Part shown: piece by piece, positions 18,822 through 28,691 of the stretch
Layout of the letters: every line of letters starts with the position of its first letter
How positions within the stretch are numbered: the first letter of the stretch is position 1
Assembly (NCBI RefSeq): GCF_000770585.1
Contig: NZ_JNCF01000001.1
Span: 1 to 64,000, forward strand
Direction of reading: 5' to 3'
Source of the DNA: Legionella norrlandica
Lineage (GTDB): Bacteria > Pseudomonadota > Gammaproteobacteria > Legionellales > Legionellaceae
DNA: 64,000 nt
Position numbers and translations under genes: made by a program
Notes under the pieces: generated by a model
What the model was told of the DNA's origin: nothing
Database searches by the model: none
What the model saw: the letters and a program-made list of their open reading frames with translations, nothing else

Positions 18822-20981
18822 ATGACTACCCTACGAACAAGATCATGGTCTCATATTGATTTGAGTGAAGTAGCTAAAAATGACTCGCTTTTGGCATGTT
18901 TAGTTTTATTAACGAGATACTACCAAAATCCTTTCTCCCCTCCTTCGCTTATCGCACGGTTGCCTCTGGTTAATAATCAGTTAAGTATCGATATATTTCC
19001 CCGAGCTGCAGCCAGAGCTTCTTTAGATGCTGAGGTAAGAACATTAAAATTAGAACAAATCGATGATGCTAATATACCAGTGGTATTAATCAAAAAAAAT
19101 AATGAAGCCGTGCTTCTTATTCACGATGATGATGGAAAAAGGATAATCCTTGATCCAAAGCAACCTGACGTACAGATTGACATAAGTCAAATTATTAATG
19201 AATTGAGTGAGCAGGTTATATTTGTTGAACAACAATTTAAACATACCACCAGATCTCAAGAAACACTTGCTAAAGAACAAAAAAATTGGTTTTGGAAAGT
19301 TATTATTAAATCATGGCCCCTGTACTCGGAAGTTTTAGTAGCATCACTTCTTGTTAATATTTTTGCATTGGTCATTCCATTATTTACTATGAATGTGTAT
19401 GACCGTGTCGTTCCAAATCATGCTATTGAAACAATGTGGGTGTTAGCGAGCGGTGTTGTTTTGGTATTTGTCTTTGATATGCTGCTTAAAAGCTTACGTT
19501 CTTATTTTATTGATGTAGCAAATAAACACAGTGACAAAGAACTTTCAGCCGCTATATTTCAGCAAGTACTTGGTTTAAGCATGACAACAAGACCCCGCTC
19601 TGTGGGTTCTTTGGCTAATACTGTGCAGTCATTCGAAATATTTAGAGATTTCATCACATCCACTACTATGACAGTTCTTGTTGATCTTCCTTTTGTATTT
19701 ATTTTTCTCTTTGTTGTTTACTTGATTGGTGGAAGTCTATTTTGGATACCCTTTTTAGTGCTTCCTGTCATTTTTTTAATTGGACTTCTTTTACAATGGC
19801 CTCTGATTCAACTCACCAGAAAATCCTATCAATATTCTGCTGAAAAACAGGCAACCTTGTTTGAGTCCTTAGCTACGATAGAAACCGTTAAAACAACAGG
19901 TGCGGAATCAGTGCTGCAATCACGATGGGAAAGGATAATAAACGAAGCATCAAAGAACTCAATGCAATTACATTTTGTTGCCAATACAAGCATTAGTATA
20001 ACTAATTTGGCTCAGCAACTTGCTACTATTGCTATGGTCATTGCTGGGGTCTATATGATTTCGGAGGGTGAATTAACTACAGGGGGATTAATCGCTTGCA
20101 CGATATTAACTGGAAGAGCATTGGCTCCTATGGCACAAGTATCCACATTATTTACCCGCTATTTTCAATCAGTGAACGCTTTGAATTCATTGAATAAAGT
20201 GATGCAACTCGAAACAGATATAACAGAAGATGTGCGCTATCTTCACAGACCTGCTTTAAAGGGCGAAGTGGAGTTTAAGCAAGTTTCCTTCCATTACATG
20301 GATGAGGAAATTAACGTATTGCAAAATCTTAATTTTAAAATTAATGTAGGTGAACGAGTAGCTATTATAGGACGAGTCGGCTCTGGGAAATCGACTTTGG
20401 GTAAGCTAATATTAAAACTATACCTACCGACAGAGGGAACTATTCTATTAGATGGTACTGATTATAAGCAAATTAATCCTGATGATTTACGGCAACAAAT
20501 AGGCTATGTTCCTCAGGATGTTGTATTATTTTATGGCAGTATACGCGATAATATTTGTGTTGGTGCACCATTTGTAAATGATTCTACTCTCTTGAAAGCG
20601 GCTGAAATAGCTGGAGTAACGAATTTCACTAATAATCATCCCAAAGGATTCGATCGGCAAGTAGGTGAAAAAGGTGCTGAATTGTCGGGAGGTCAAAGAC
20701 AATCTGTGGCACTTGCACGTGCCTTAATAATGAGTCCTAACATTCTTTTATTAGATGAACCAACTTCAGCGATGGATGATAATAATGAAAAACAAATTAA
20801 AAAACGTCTTAACGAATATTTATCTAATGATCATACTTTAATTTTAGTAACCCATAAAATTTCAATGCTTGAGTTAGTAAATCGCATTATTGTTTTAGAA
20901 AACGGTAAAGTAATTGCTGATGGTAACAAAGAAGCCGTTTTAAATGCCCTTAGAACTGGGGTAGCAGTGAGGAAACCATAG
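18822..20981 (+). CDS. lssB: type I secretion ABC transporter ATPase/permease
   Basis: 719 residues. The N-terminus (about 1-130) is a C39-peptidase-like domain whose catalytic Cys is absent (NDSLLACLVLL in place of a D-C-G-x-x-C motif), so it probably binds rather than cleaves substrate, as in HlyB. About six membrane helices follow (160-440). The nucleotide-binding domain has Walker A GRVGSGKST, signature LSGGQRQ and Walker B ILLLDEPTSAMD. With LssD and an outer-membrane TolC it should export RTX-type proteins; in L. pneumophila LssB/LssD export RtxA. It ends 1 base before lssD. Confidence 0.92.
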   Translation: MTTLRTRSWSHIDLSEVAKNDSLLACLVLLTRYYQNPFSPPSLIARLPLVNNQLSIDIFPRAAARASLDAEVRTLKLEQIDDANIPVVLIKKNNEAVLLIHDDDGKRIILDPKQPDVQIDISQIINELSEQVIFVEQQFKHTTRSQETLAKEQKNWFWKVIIKSWPLYSEVLVASLLVNIFALVIPLFTMNVYDRVVPNHAIETMWVLASGVVLVFVFDMLLKSLRSYFIDVANKHSDKELSAAIFQQVLGLSMTTRPRSVGSLANTVQSFEIFRDFITSTTMTVLVDLPFVFIFLFVVYLIGGSLFWIPFLVLPVIFLIGLLLQWPLIQLTRKSYQYSAEKQATLFESLATIETVKTTGAESVLQSRWERIINEASKNSMQLHFVANTSISITNLAQQLATIAMVIAGVYMISEGELTTGGLIACTILTGRALAPMAQVSTLFTRYFQSVNALNSLNKVMQLETDITEDVRYLHRPALKGEVEFKQVSFHYMDEEINVLQNLNFKINVGERVAIIGRVGSGKSTLGKLILKLYLPTEGTILLDGTDYKQINPDDLRQQIGYVPQDVVLFYGSIRDNICVGAPFVNDSTLLKAAEIAGVTNFTNNHPKGFDRQVGEKGAELSGGQRQSVALARALIMSPNILLLDEPTSAMDDNNEKQIKKRLNEYLSNDHTLILVTHKISMLELVNRIIVLENGKVIADGNKEAVLNALRTGVAVRKP

Positions 20982-20982
20982 T

Positions 20983-22124
20983 ATGAAAAAAACCCATAGT
21001 TCCAAGTTTTTTGCCCATGTGATTTTATGGACTTCTTTACTCTTTATTATTATTGCAATTATCTGGGCTAATTATGCAACCCTGGATGAAGTCACCACCG
21101 GAGAAGGAAAAGTAATTCCTTCTAGCGAAGTACAAGTTATACAGAATCTTGAAGGTGGTATTGTTCAGAAAATTTTTGTCAAAGAAGGAGAAATAGTTAA
21201 AAAAGATCAAATTTTAATGCAAATTGATAACACCCGTTTCATGTCGAGCTATGGGGAGGCAGAGAAAAAAATAGATGCACTAGAAATTGAAATTATACGA
21301 CTCAATGCGCAAATTAGTGGAACAAAACCAGTGTTCCCAGAAAAACTTTCCACAGCCTACCCTAACTTAGTACAAGATCAAGTATCGCTCTATGAATCCC
21401 GATTGAGAGAATTAAATCAATTAGAAACCTCTTTAAAATTAGCACAAAAAGAACTCGATTTAACTCGCCCTCTATTAAAAGGAGGATCTGTTTCAGAAGT
21501 GGAGGTCATTCGTCTGGAAAGAACTGTAAGTGAAATTAAAGGCAACATCGATAAATTCAAGTCAGAAGAATTAGATAGGTTAAATAAAGCAAGAGGCGAA
21601 ATGTTTGCATTAATTGAAGCAAATAAAGCTGATAAAGATCGATTGACACGGACAACTGTTCGTTCACCTGTTTACGGCATCGTAAAACAAATTAAGATAA
21701 AACGATTGGTGGAGTAGTTCAACCTGGTAGTGATTTGATGGAAATTGTACCACTTGATGATACCTTATTGATTGAAGCAAAAATACGCCCTGCCGATATT
21801 GGATTTATTCATCCTGGACAAAAAGCGATGGTTAAAATTACAGCTTATGACTTTTCTATCTATGGAGGGTTGGATGGTGTAGTAGAACAAATTAGTGCTG
21901 ATGCGATTGTGGATGAAGAAAAAAATAGAAAGGGAGAAGAAGAGAGTTATTATATCGTGAAAGTACGGACAGACAAAAACCATTTAGGAACAGAGAAGAA
22001 ACCTTTACCAATTATTCCTGGCATGCAAGCGACAGTTGATATTCTTACAGGTCAAAAAACAGTGCTTCAATATATTCTAAAACCTATTATTAAAGCAAAG
22101 CAGTCGGCATTGAGAGAGCGGTAG
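20983..22124 (+). CDS. lssD: type I secretion membrane-fusion protein, split by an apparent 1-base frameshift
   Basis: HlyD-family adaptor linking LssB to TolC. One N-terminal membrane helix (HVILWTSLLFIIIAIIW) is followed by the half-lipoyl motif VIQNLEGGIVQKIFVKEGE, a coiled coil (about 90-210) and the beta-barrel block. The frame stops at 21717. A missing A in GATAAAACG (near 21700) explains it: the restored reading continues IGGVVQPGSDLMEIVP into the frame ending at 22124, where RPADIGFIHPGQKAMVKI is typical of HlyD. The reconstructed protein is about 380 residues. Last gene of lss. Confidence 0.88.
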
Positions 22125-22154
22125 TTCAGGCGAGAAGAACTATGCTTGCCATGA

Positions 22155-22200
22155 AGAATTGCTTTCTCGATACGGTGCTCGAATCTTCATGTACTAACGT
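22155..22200 (-). repeat. intergenic repeat, copy B (inverted relative to copy A)
   Basis: 46 bases; the reverse complement starts ACGTTAGTACATGAA and contains GATTCGAGCACC, as in 18648-18692. It lies 30 bp after the lssD stop. The surrounding 150 bp have no reading frame. Confidence 0.8.
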
Positions 22201-22329
22201 TATGCTGAGTTTCTATGCTCCATTTCTCCTCGCACTTCTCTCAAGGCAGAGAGTTTCGCAAGAAGCTATTCAAAGTAAAATAATTTGCTACACTTAAAAA
22301 ACGAGCAAACTAAATTATTTAATAACAGA

Positions 22330-24735
22330 ATGCCAGATATTATTATTCTTACCCACGCACCACAAAAAACGTTAGGTGATCCCAGTGCGGCTGCTAAATT
22401 GCAGCAAATTTTAATGGAGAAATTCGCTGGATATTATAGGAATTTAGTTATTAAGGTTGTGGTGAATGTTAAAAAATCTGATGAAGAGCCAGTCAGAAAT
22501 CTGTTTGCGCAAGGTATGTCATATGAACTTATTAACGGAATTGATACCTCGGAAGGTATGACTAGGCTGAAAGAAATAATTAGTGAGGCAGAGCTAATTA
22601 TTAGCTACCCGACTCCACATTTTATTGTAGAAAATGTAGCCGAACTGCTTTCTGATTCCATGAAACCAGTAATATCAATCGCTGAATACGATTATGATAT
22701 GCGATTTCAACTCTCACAAAGAAAGTATATTCCGATAATTCCAGGAACTTTTTTCCTTAGCACTGGTATTGGTGAAGGTAATTTGGGTATTTATATTGAA
22801 AAATTTAGCGAACCGGCAAAAATCCATCCAGAAGATTATGCAAAACTGCCTGGTGATTTGCTCTCAGAAAGCAAGGAGTTGTACTTTGGATATTTTAATA
22901 AACTCTTTAAATCTTATACAGGAGCCACACCGATCAAGTACATAGCTTTCGCAATTAATAGCTCCTCTAAACGGGAAATAGATATTATTCTTCCCTTGCA
23001 ACCTAGAGATACTCCTGAAGGCAACTCAGAAAGCAAAGCAAATATTTTGCTTAGCGATGAGTTTATTAAAGATTTAGAAACTTTCAATCATATTCTAATA
23101 TCTTATTTACCCACAGGACCTCATTCTCCTCTTTATCTAATGTATCAGCGTAAAGGTGATAACTTAGCTGTAAGCGAAATATCTCAAGAAGATTTTGAAA
23201 ATCAAAAAGACAAGTCTGATAAACTAATTCGAATTATTAATCCTTTTCCATTACATAAAGACTCAATGAGAGCACTGGTGGAAGCTTCAGAGCCCGTTAA
23301 TCTACTAACCGGCGATCAGAGCTTTTCGGAGGCATTGTCTTTATCAAAGATAGCATTTTATCAAACTATGCCTTGGAAAAGAAAATTTTACGACGCTTTG
23401 AGGGCAGCCTCTCAAAAATATAAAACATTGGAAGAATGGTTTGAAATAGCCGGCAAGAAGGGTGTACCTGTTCAAGCTTTAGTTGAATTCTATAAAAAGA
23501 ATAAAGATAATTTACTTGCTGAAGTCCAAGCTCTACAAAAAGATTTTGAAAAGAGCAAAAATTTATCCGTCCTCTTCCCTAATTTTCTCGATAATTTTTT
23601 ACAAAGCAATCCTTTGGAACGTTTTACACAATTCATTGATCATTTAAAACACAACATGGAATACTACGCCAATGTGGAAAAACCAGATGAACAAAGATAT
23701 GTGTTAACCCAAAAAAGTCTCGGCGATCATTTGTTTTTTTACTTAAATCAGGCTAAAACCATTGAGAAAAAAAATAAAATGTTAGCCTATTTTGATTCTC
23801 ATATAGATTCCTTAATCAAAATGAACCCTATTAAAAAAGTTTGGTTCTACTTCAATTTGAAAACACAACACCCCGAACTCCCCATCTCTCTACCTGCCAG
23901 CTATATTATTGAATATTTACATAATTTAGCTCTATCTGAAGAAGACATCTATGATATATATGGTACTCCTATCTTGAAAAATCAAACTGCCAATACTTAC
24001 GCAAAAGCTACTGAGCAGGAGGAACAATTGCAAGAGACAATGCTCAGTTTATATAGCTGCTTAAGGATTTTAGAAATAACGGATATTGCCCAATTTACGC
24101 CAGAAGAAAAGTTAAATGCCTTAAGTGAAATCATGCGCTGTGGTGCTATTTGCCGCCAAAGTGGCGATGAATTAGACAAATATTGGCTTGAATTTCTAGA
24201 ACATGAAATGGATAAGCGTGTTTGGCAACAAATGTTAAAATTACTATTCACTACTCCTTGCTATAAAAGCTTGGATGAAGGTGCTGCGTTTGATCCTGAC
24301 AAACCTAGTCTTTTTTTCAAACTCTCAAAACATCGCCCTAAATTAGTGGAAATGCTATTACATCACCCAGATGCTATACGCATGTTAACAAAAGAATTAT
24401 TTTTTACAGATCATCCAACTGTCAAAGCTTATCATACAAAAATAAATGAGCTGGTTTTAAACTCACTTTTTTCCATACGATTTCCCTCTATTCCTTCTTA
24501 TCGATTTTTCCGAGACTTTCCAAAAGTGACGCCAAAAGAAAAAGAATTAATTGGTAAAATTCTTTCTGTTGAAGGAGAAGAACAAGCTGTTATTATCAGT
24601 TTCCTAAAAGAAAAGCTAGCCACTAATCCCAAAGAAATAGCTCAATTTACTAAAGATTTTACTGAATACCTGCCAGGGTATCTAAGAGAATTTTTTATAA
24701 GTGAACAGGTTGCTCCTCCCTCCTCCTGCTCATAA
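22330..24735 (+). CDS. large cytosolic protein of unknown function
   Basis: I start at ATG 22330 (MPDIIILTHAPQ) rather than 45 bases upstream, giving 801 residues. No signal peptide or membrane helix is visible. Residues about 1-390 alternate beta/alpha. The stretch VNLLTGDQSFSEALSLSKIAF followed by MPWKRKFYDAL (about 330-360) recalls the nucleotide-sugar-binding corner of GT-B glycosyltransferases (TGDQS-x-x-EAL); this is a weak inference. The C-terminal half is helical with many HRPKLVE/HHPDAIR-type segments. I do not recognise the family. It follows the lss locus on the same strand after the repeat. It could be a substrate, an accessory protein or a Dot/Icm effector. Confidence 0.75.
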   Translation: MPDIIILTHAPQKTLGDPSAAAKLQQILMEKFAGYYRNLVIKVVVNVKKSDEEPVRNLFAQGMSYELINGIDTSEGMTRLKEIISEAELIISYPTPHFIVENVAELLSDSMKPVISIAEYDYDMRFQLSQRKYIPIIPGTFFLSTGIGEGNLGIYIEKFSEPAKIHPEDYAKLPGDLLSESKELYFGYFNKLFKSYTGATPIKYIAFAINSSSKREIDIILPLQPRDTPEGNSESKANILLSDEFIKDLETFNHILISYLPTGPHSPLYLMYQRKGDNLAVSEISQEDFENQKDKSDKLIRIINPFPLHKDSMRALVEASEPVNLLTGDQSFSEALSLSKIAFYQTMPWKRKFYDALRAASQKYKTLEEWFEIAGKKGVPVQALVEFYKKNKDNLLAEVQALQKDFEKSKNLSVLFPNFLDNFLQSNPLERFTQFIDHLKHNMEYYANVEKPDEQRYVLTQKSLGDHLFFYLNQAKTIEKKNKMLAYFDSHIDSLIKMNPIKKVWFYFNLKTQHPELPISLPASYIIEYLHNLALSEEDIYDIYGTPILKNQTANTYAKATEQEEQLQETMLSLYSCLRILEITDIAQFTPEEKLNALSEIMRCGAICRQSGDELDKYWLEFLEHEMDKRVWQQMLKLLFTTPCYKSLDEGAAFDPDKPSLFFKLSKHRPKLVEMLLHHPDAIRMLTKELFFTDHPTVKAYHTKINELVLNSLFSIRFPSIPSYRFFRDFPKVTPKEKELIGKILSVEGEEQAVIISFLKEKLATNPKEIAQFTKDFTEYLPGYLREFFISEQVAPPSSCS

Positions 24736-24774
24736 CATATCCTTGCCTCTCATATAATTAATATGGAGATTTAT

Positions 24775-25662
24775 TTATACTGCTTTTGCATGTACTTCAC
24801 GTACCAAAGCTAACCATGCCTTCGCCGCCTCGGAAAGATAGGAATTTTTACGCCAAGTCATAGCCATATTCCACTGTAGCTCGCTTTCATCAAGTAAAAT
24901 CGAATGGATTTGAGTACTTTGTCTTTGAGTAGCAACCATTCGTGGCAAGAAAGTAACACCAAGCCCTGCTGAAACAAGTTCCAACATAAAATCAATCTGA
25001 CTACTTTGAGCAACTATCTTGGGCTCAAAACCAGCCCGATGACAAGCATCCAGTATCATTCGATGTAAAGCAAAACCACTGCCAAAAAGGATGAAAGGTA
25101 TCTCTTTGATATCTTGTAAAGAAATTGAACTCCTGGCTGCTAGTGAATGGTTAGATGCCAATAGTGCGACTAAAGGTTCCGAGCGGACTAGTTCGCAATC
25201 AAATTCTTCCGTAATGGGTAGTAAAGTTCCTGCGAAATCAATATCTCCTGATCGCAAACATTCTGCAAGCTTGTCACTTCCATGTTCAATAAGCTCCACT
25301 TCAATACCTGGATAGCGTTGATTATAACGAACAAACAGTGGGGCAAACAGAGTGCTACTTCCCACTGGAGAAATACCCAAACGTAGTCGTCCTTGCTTCA
25401 AGCCGCGGATTTCATCAAGTTCTTTAAGAAGATCTTCTCGCTCAGCAAGCAATTTAATACCTCGACGATAAATAATTTCGCCCGCTATCGTCGGTATATT
25501 ACGCTTTTTAAACCGCTCAATTAGAGGGACACCTAGCTCCTCCTCAAGCTGCTTTATTGCTTTACTCACAGTGGACTGTGTAGAAAAAAGAGTTTCAGCT
25601 GCTTTGGAAAAACTACCTTGTCGTACAACTTCAACGAAAGTATTAAGCAATTTAAATTCCAT
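24775..25662 (-). CDS. LysR-family regulator, CidR-like
   Basis: 295 residues. The winged HTH is at 1-60 (LNTFVEVVRQGSFSKAAETL, STVSKAIKQLEEELG) and the periplasmic-binding-protein-like effector domain at about 90-290. It is divergent from a CidA/LrgB pair with a 105-bp shared control region, the arrangement of Bacillus/Staphylococcus cidR-cidAB. It probably activates cidA-lrgB in response to a small metabolite such as acetate (known for CidR, inferred here). Confidence 0.88.
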   Translation of the reverse strand: MEFKLLNTFVEVVRQGSFSKAAETLFSTQSTVSKAIKQLEEELGVPLIERFKKRNIPTIAGEIIYRRGIKLLAEREDLLKELDEIRGLKQGRLRLGISPVGSSTLFAPLFVRYNQRYPGIEVELIEHGSDKLAECLRSGDIDFAGTLLPITEEFDCELVRSEPLVALLASNHSLAARSSISLQDIKEIPFILFGSGFALHRMILDACHRAGFEPKIVAQSSQIDFMLELVSAGLGVTFLPRMVATQRQSTQIHSILLDESELQWNMAMTWRKNSYLSEAAKAWLALVREVHAKAV

Positions 25663-25767
25663 AATTATTCCATATTGGAAAGATTATTAGTCAATAAATT
25701 CATTTTATTCATCTTGAATGAAGGTGTAAACTTAATTGAAGAATTAATAATCATCGTGACCAGATAT

Positions 25768-26157
25768 ATGGCAATAAAACTTCAACAAAGCTCACTGCTC
25801 CAAGCTGGTTTAGTTTGTCTATTTTGGTTAGCTAGTGAAATATTAGTTAACCTGGCTAGATTACCAATATCCGGCGGAATCTTTGGCTTAGGGATTGTAT
25901 TACTACTTTTAGCAACCAAACGCTTAAAGCTAGACAATATAAGACGTGGCGCCGAACTACTCTTCGCAGATATGCTGCTTTTTTTTATTCCAGCTGTACT
26001 TGCAATCCTTGAGCACCATGAATTTATTGGACTTTTAGGCCTAAAAATCCTTTTTGTTATTTCAATCAGTACCACCGCTGTAATGTTAGTCACCGCAATC
26101 GTTGTAGACTATTGCTATCATTGGAGAACAGACCATGCTAAGCCACATTCTTTCTGA
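25768..26157 (+). CDS. cidA: CidA/LrgA holin-like membrane protein
   Basis: About 129 residues from ATG 25768 (MAIKLQQSSLLQAGLV); the longer frame upstream overlaps the LysR gene and is not needed. It has four hydrophobic helices with the LrgA-family signature LPISGGIFGLGIVLLLLATK. Members form oligomeric pores, or transport pyruvate or other metabolites, with an LrgB/CidB partner. It overlaps the next gene by 23 bases. Confidence 0.85.
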   Translation: MAIKLQQSSLLQAGLVCLFWLASEILVNLARLPISGGIFGLGIVLLLLATKRLKLDNIRRGAELLFADMLLFFIPAVLAILEHHEFIGLLGLKILFVISISTTAVMLVTAIVVDYCYHWRTDHAKPHSF

Positions 26158-26844
26158 ACCGATGATACGAGCATTTTTCTGGTCATTTATCACAATAGGC
26201 ACGTATTTTATTATCAAAAAATTATATGAGCGATGGGCATTTTGGTGGCTAATGCCGCTTACTTTAGCACCAATACTTCTTTCTAGTCTTGTTCTTTTAT
26301 TACATGTAAGTTATCAAGACTATTTTAGTGGAACTAAATGGCTAGTACTATTGATCGGACCAGTTACTGTAGCCTTCGCCATTCCCATTTATGAGAAACG
26401 CGCGCTCATTCGCCAGCATTGGCAAATACTTTTGATTGGAGTGATTGCAGGAAGTATCACTGCAATATTATCCAGCTGGACATTAGCGTTCCTTGTGGCC
26501 TTGATGAAAATATACGCTTAAGCTTATTACCTCGCTCTATCAGCACACCATTTGCGCTTGAAGCCTCGCGCAGTATTGGTGGCATCCCTGAGCTGACTGC
26601 TGTGTTTGTGATTATTACAGGAATATTAGGAGCTATTATTGGAGAAATAATACTAACACGCCAGTCGTTTCATTCCTCACTCAGTAGAGGAGCACTTTTT
26701 GGTGCTGGAGCCCACGCAGCAGGGACTGCACAGGCTCATAAAATAGGGTATAACGAAGGAGCTATTGCTGGCTTGGTCATGATTTTAATGGGTCTCTTCA
26801 ATGTATTACTTTTCCCTCTTATTAGTCATTTTCTGAAATCATGA
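26135..26844 (+). CDS. lrgB: CidB/LrgB membrane protein, split by an apparent 1-base frameshift
   Basis: The two overlapping frames (stop at 26521; second frame to 26844) together give one LrgB protein of about 235 residues. The first part holds GPVTVAFAIPIYEKRALI. The second holds LLPRSISTPFALEASRSIGG, ELTAVFVIITGILGAIIG and GAGAHAAGTAQAHKIG, the diagnostic LrgB blocks. Reading CTTGTGGCC as CTTGGTGGCC (near 26495) joins them as FLGGLDENIRLSLLPRS. Partner of CidA; likely an export channel component of the inner membrane. Confidence 0.88.
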
Positions 26845-27190
26845 ATTCGAAAACACGAGAATAAGCTAGGCTTATGGGGATTGATAGATTTTCTATCCCA
26901 CGAATCAGAAGCTACTTGAACGCTTGGTTGGCTTGGTGGGTGTGAACGAATCAAAGCTGGTTTTATCAAACCTTGTCATCCCTATTTATTCAAAACGGTT
27001 AGGACAGCCACATAGCAGAAATCTACATGGTCTATTATTGACTAAATGTGCTGTGGTGACAAAGGTGACTGGACGATTATGAATGGGAAATTAGTGTTCG
27101 AATTGCGATCAACATGCGTTCTTGTCAGGGCTTGTGGAGGCCATTAATAAATAAAAACTGTATATACTATACTTAATATAGGGATCAAGA
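26845..27190. other. non-coding gap, possible degenerate coding traces
   Basis: About 345 bp. Two frames on the plus strand each hold 30-55 codons that look mildly protein-like (for example GVNESKLVLSNLVIP), but both contain stops and neither has a start with a ribosome binding site. It may be a decayed gene; I cannot name it. Confidence 0.35.
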
Positions 27191-27207
27191 TTACAAGGAG
27201 CCACATT

Positions 27208-27612
27208 ATGCAAGAATCAATACACTCCATATTTTTAGGACAAGCTATAGGACTTTATTTGCTTATTGTGGGGATTATAATGCTTTCACGAGCCACCTAT
27301 TATCGAGAATTACTCACTCATCTGAAAGAAGGGAGTGCTGCAATTGTAACTGCAGGAAGCATGGGATTGATTATTGGAATTTCTTTGGTACTTCTTCATA
27401 ATATATGGGTACCTGAATCAGAAATATTGATCACTATAATCGCATGGCTTATTTTAATTAAATCAATATTATGGCTCGCGTTTCCTGAGTTTATGGTTAA
27501 ATGCTCGCAAAAGGCCTATAAAGGGTGGGGATATTATATTATTTCAATAGTAGCAATGATCTTAGGTATACTCCTACTCTCACATGGGTTTTGGTATTAC
27601 CTACATCCCTGA
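27208..27612 (+). CDS. small four-helix membrane protein, unknown
   Basis: 134 residues with a strong ribosome binding site (AAGGAG, 8 bases upstream). Four hydrophobic helices (AIGLYLLIVGIIMLS, AAIVTAGSMGLIIGISLVLL, ILITIIAWLILIKSILWLAF, YYIISIVAMILGILLLSHGF), short loops and no charged residues inside the helices. It looks like an inner-membrane protein of a widespread uncharacterised type. No functional clue from neighbours. A 10-bp hairpin follows at 27642-27673. Confidence 0.75.
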   Translation: MQESIHSIFLGQAIGLYLLIVGIIMLSRATYYRELLTHLKEGSAAIVTAGSMGLIIGISLVLLHNIWVPESEILITIIAWLILIKSILWLAFPEFMVKCSQKAYKGWGYYIISIVAMILGILLLSHGFWYYLHP

Positions 27613-27641
27613 TAGCTCTTTTTCTCTAATTAAGATAGACT

Positions 27642-27673
27642 AAATGCAGGTATTAATTTAAACACCTGCATTT
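27642..27673. terminator. bidirectional terminator-like hairpin
   Basis: AAATGCAGGT (27642-27651) and ACCTGCATTT (27664-27673) form a 10-bp stem with A-runs on one side and T-runs on the other. It lies between convergent genes ending at 27612 and 27770, so it may serve both. Confidence 0.6.
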
Positions 27674-27769
27674 ATATGGTGTGCTAACTTAAATGGTCTT
27701 ATTAACGCAACTGTTTACGCTGTATCGCCGGAACGATTACTTATAAACAGATCAAGCTAGTTATAAAGC

Positions 27770-28687
27770 CTAATCTGTATTGGGGGGAGAATTATTGTTA
27801 GCTTTCTTTGTTTCATACATTCTCAGATCAGCCACACGAATAATGTCATCGATTATTTTACCGTCTTTGGGAACACAGGCTATGCCTATGCTGACACTGC
27901 CTGCAATTTTATTTCCAGATAAACTATAAGTCGTATTTAATGCTTTATAAATTTTCTGGGTAGCTATTTCTGCACTATGATAGTTCTCAATTTCAGAAAT
28001 AATAACAACAAACTCATCCCCACCAATTCGTGCCGCAAAATCCTCGTTCCGAATAGAATTCGTTAACCGCTCAGCTAATCTGATTAAAAATAAATCGCCA
28101 ACTTTATGTCCATATGTATCATTAATTATTTTAAAATTATTAACATCAATAAATAAAACAGCAAACTGACGATTGTGACGCTGTGATCTCGCCAGTTCGT
28201 GCTCAAAATGGGTTTCAAATTGACGGCGGTTGGGTAAATTGGTTAAAAGATCATAATGCGCCAGATGCTCCAGTTGTTTCTGTGCTCTTCTTTGTTCTGT
28301 AATATTACGAATAATAATAAGATAGGATTTTTCTTCCTCTTCCTGGTCAAAACTCCTAACAGCGATTCGGAAAAACTTTTCTTCCTGGTCAACCAGGTAA
28401 AACTCAAACTCTGTCCAGCCATCCATATAGAGATTAAATAATTGCTCATTGCCATAAGTTGGATCTGATGGATAAATCTTCATAAGATCGAATATCTCAA
28501 TGATATTTTTACCTAATAAAGTAATATGAGGCTTGCCAATCAGCTCATCAAAAACCTTATTGCACCACTGAATATTGCCTTTTCTGTTAACCCAGATCAC
28601 AGCTTCATCAATGGCGTTAAAAATAAGCTCCATTTTTGTAATGGTGTTACGCAGATGACTTATTTGTTGGCTGTTTAGTTCAGACAT
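27770..28687 (-). CDS. PAS-GGDEF diguanylate cyclase
   Basis: 305 residues. A PAS domain covers about 10-130 (DEAVIWVNRKGNIQWCNKVF) and ends in a PAC block. The GGDEF domain covers about 140-300 with LTNLPNRRQFETHF and the intact active site RIGGDEFVVI. No RxxD inhibitory site is evident before it. It should make cyclic di-GMP in the cytoplasm in response to a ligand or redox state. The start ATG follows the upstream PAS ORF stop by 4 bases, with no clear ribosome binding site, so the two may be coupled or one gene. Confidence 0.88.
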   Translation of the reverse strand: MSELNSQQISHLRNTITKMELIFNAIDEAVIWVNRKGNIQWCNKVFDELIGKPHITLLGKNIIEIFDLMKIYPSDPTYGNEQLFNLYMDGWTEFEFYLVDQEEKFFRIAVRSFDQEEEEKSYLIIIRNITEQRRAQKQLEHLAHYDLLTNLPNRRQFETHFEHELARSQRHNRQFAVLFIDVNNFKIINDTYGHKVGDLFLIRLAERLTNSIRNEDFAARIGGDEFVVIISEIENYHSAEIATQKIYKALNTTYSLSGNKIAGSVSIGIACVPKDGKIIDDIIRVADLRMYETKKANNNSPPNTD

Positions 28688-28691
28688 TTTG

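Noticed and set aside
26845..27190. Small gene in the gap after lrgB
   Set aside because: Protein-like stretches exist in two frames but are broken by stops and have no start signals.
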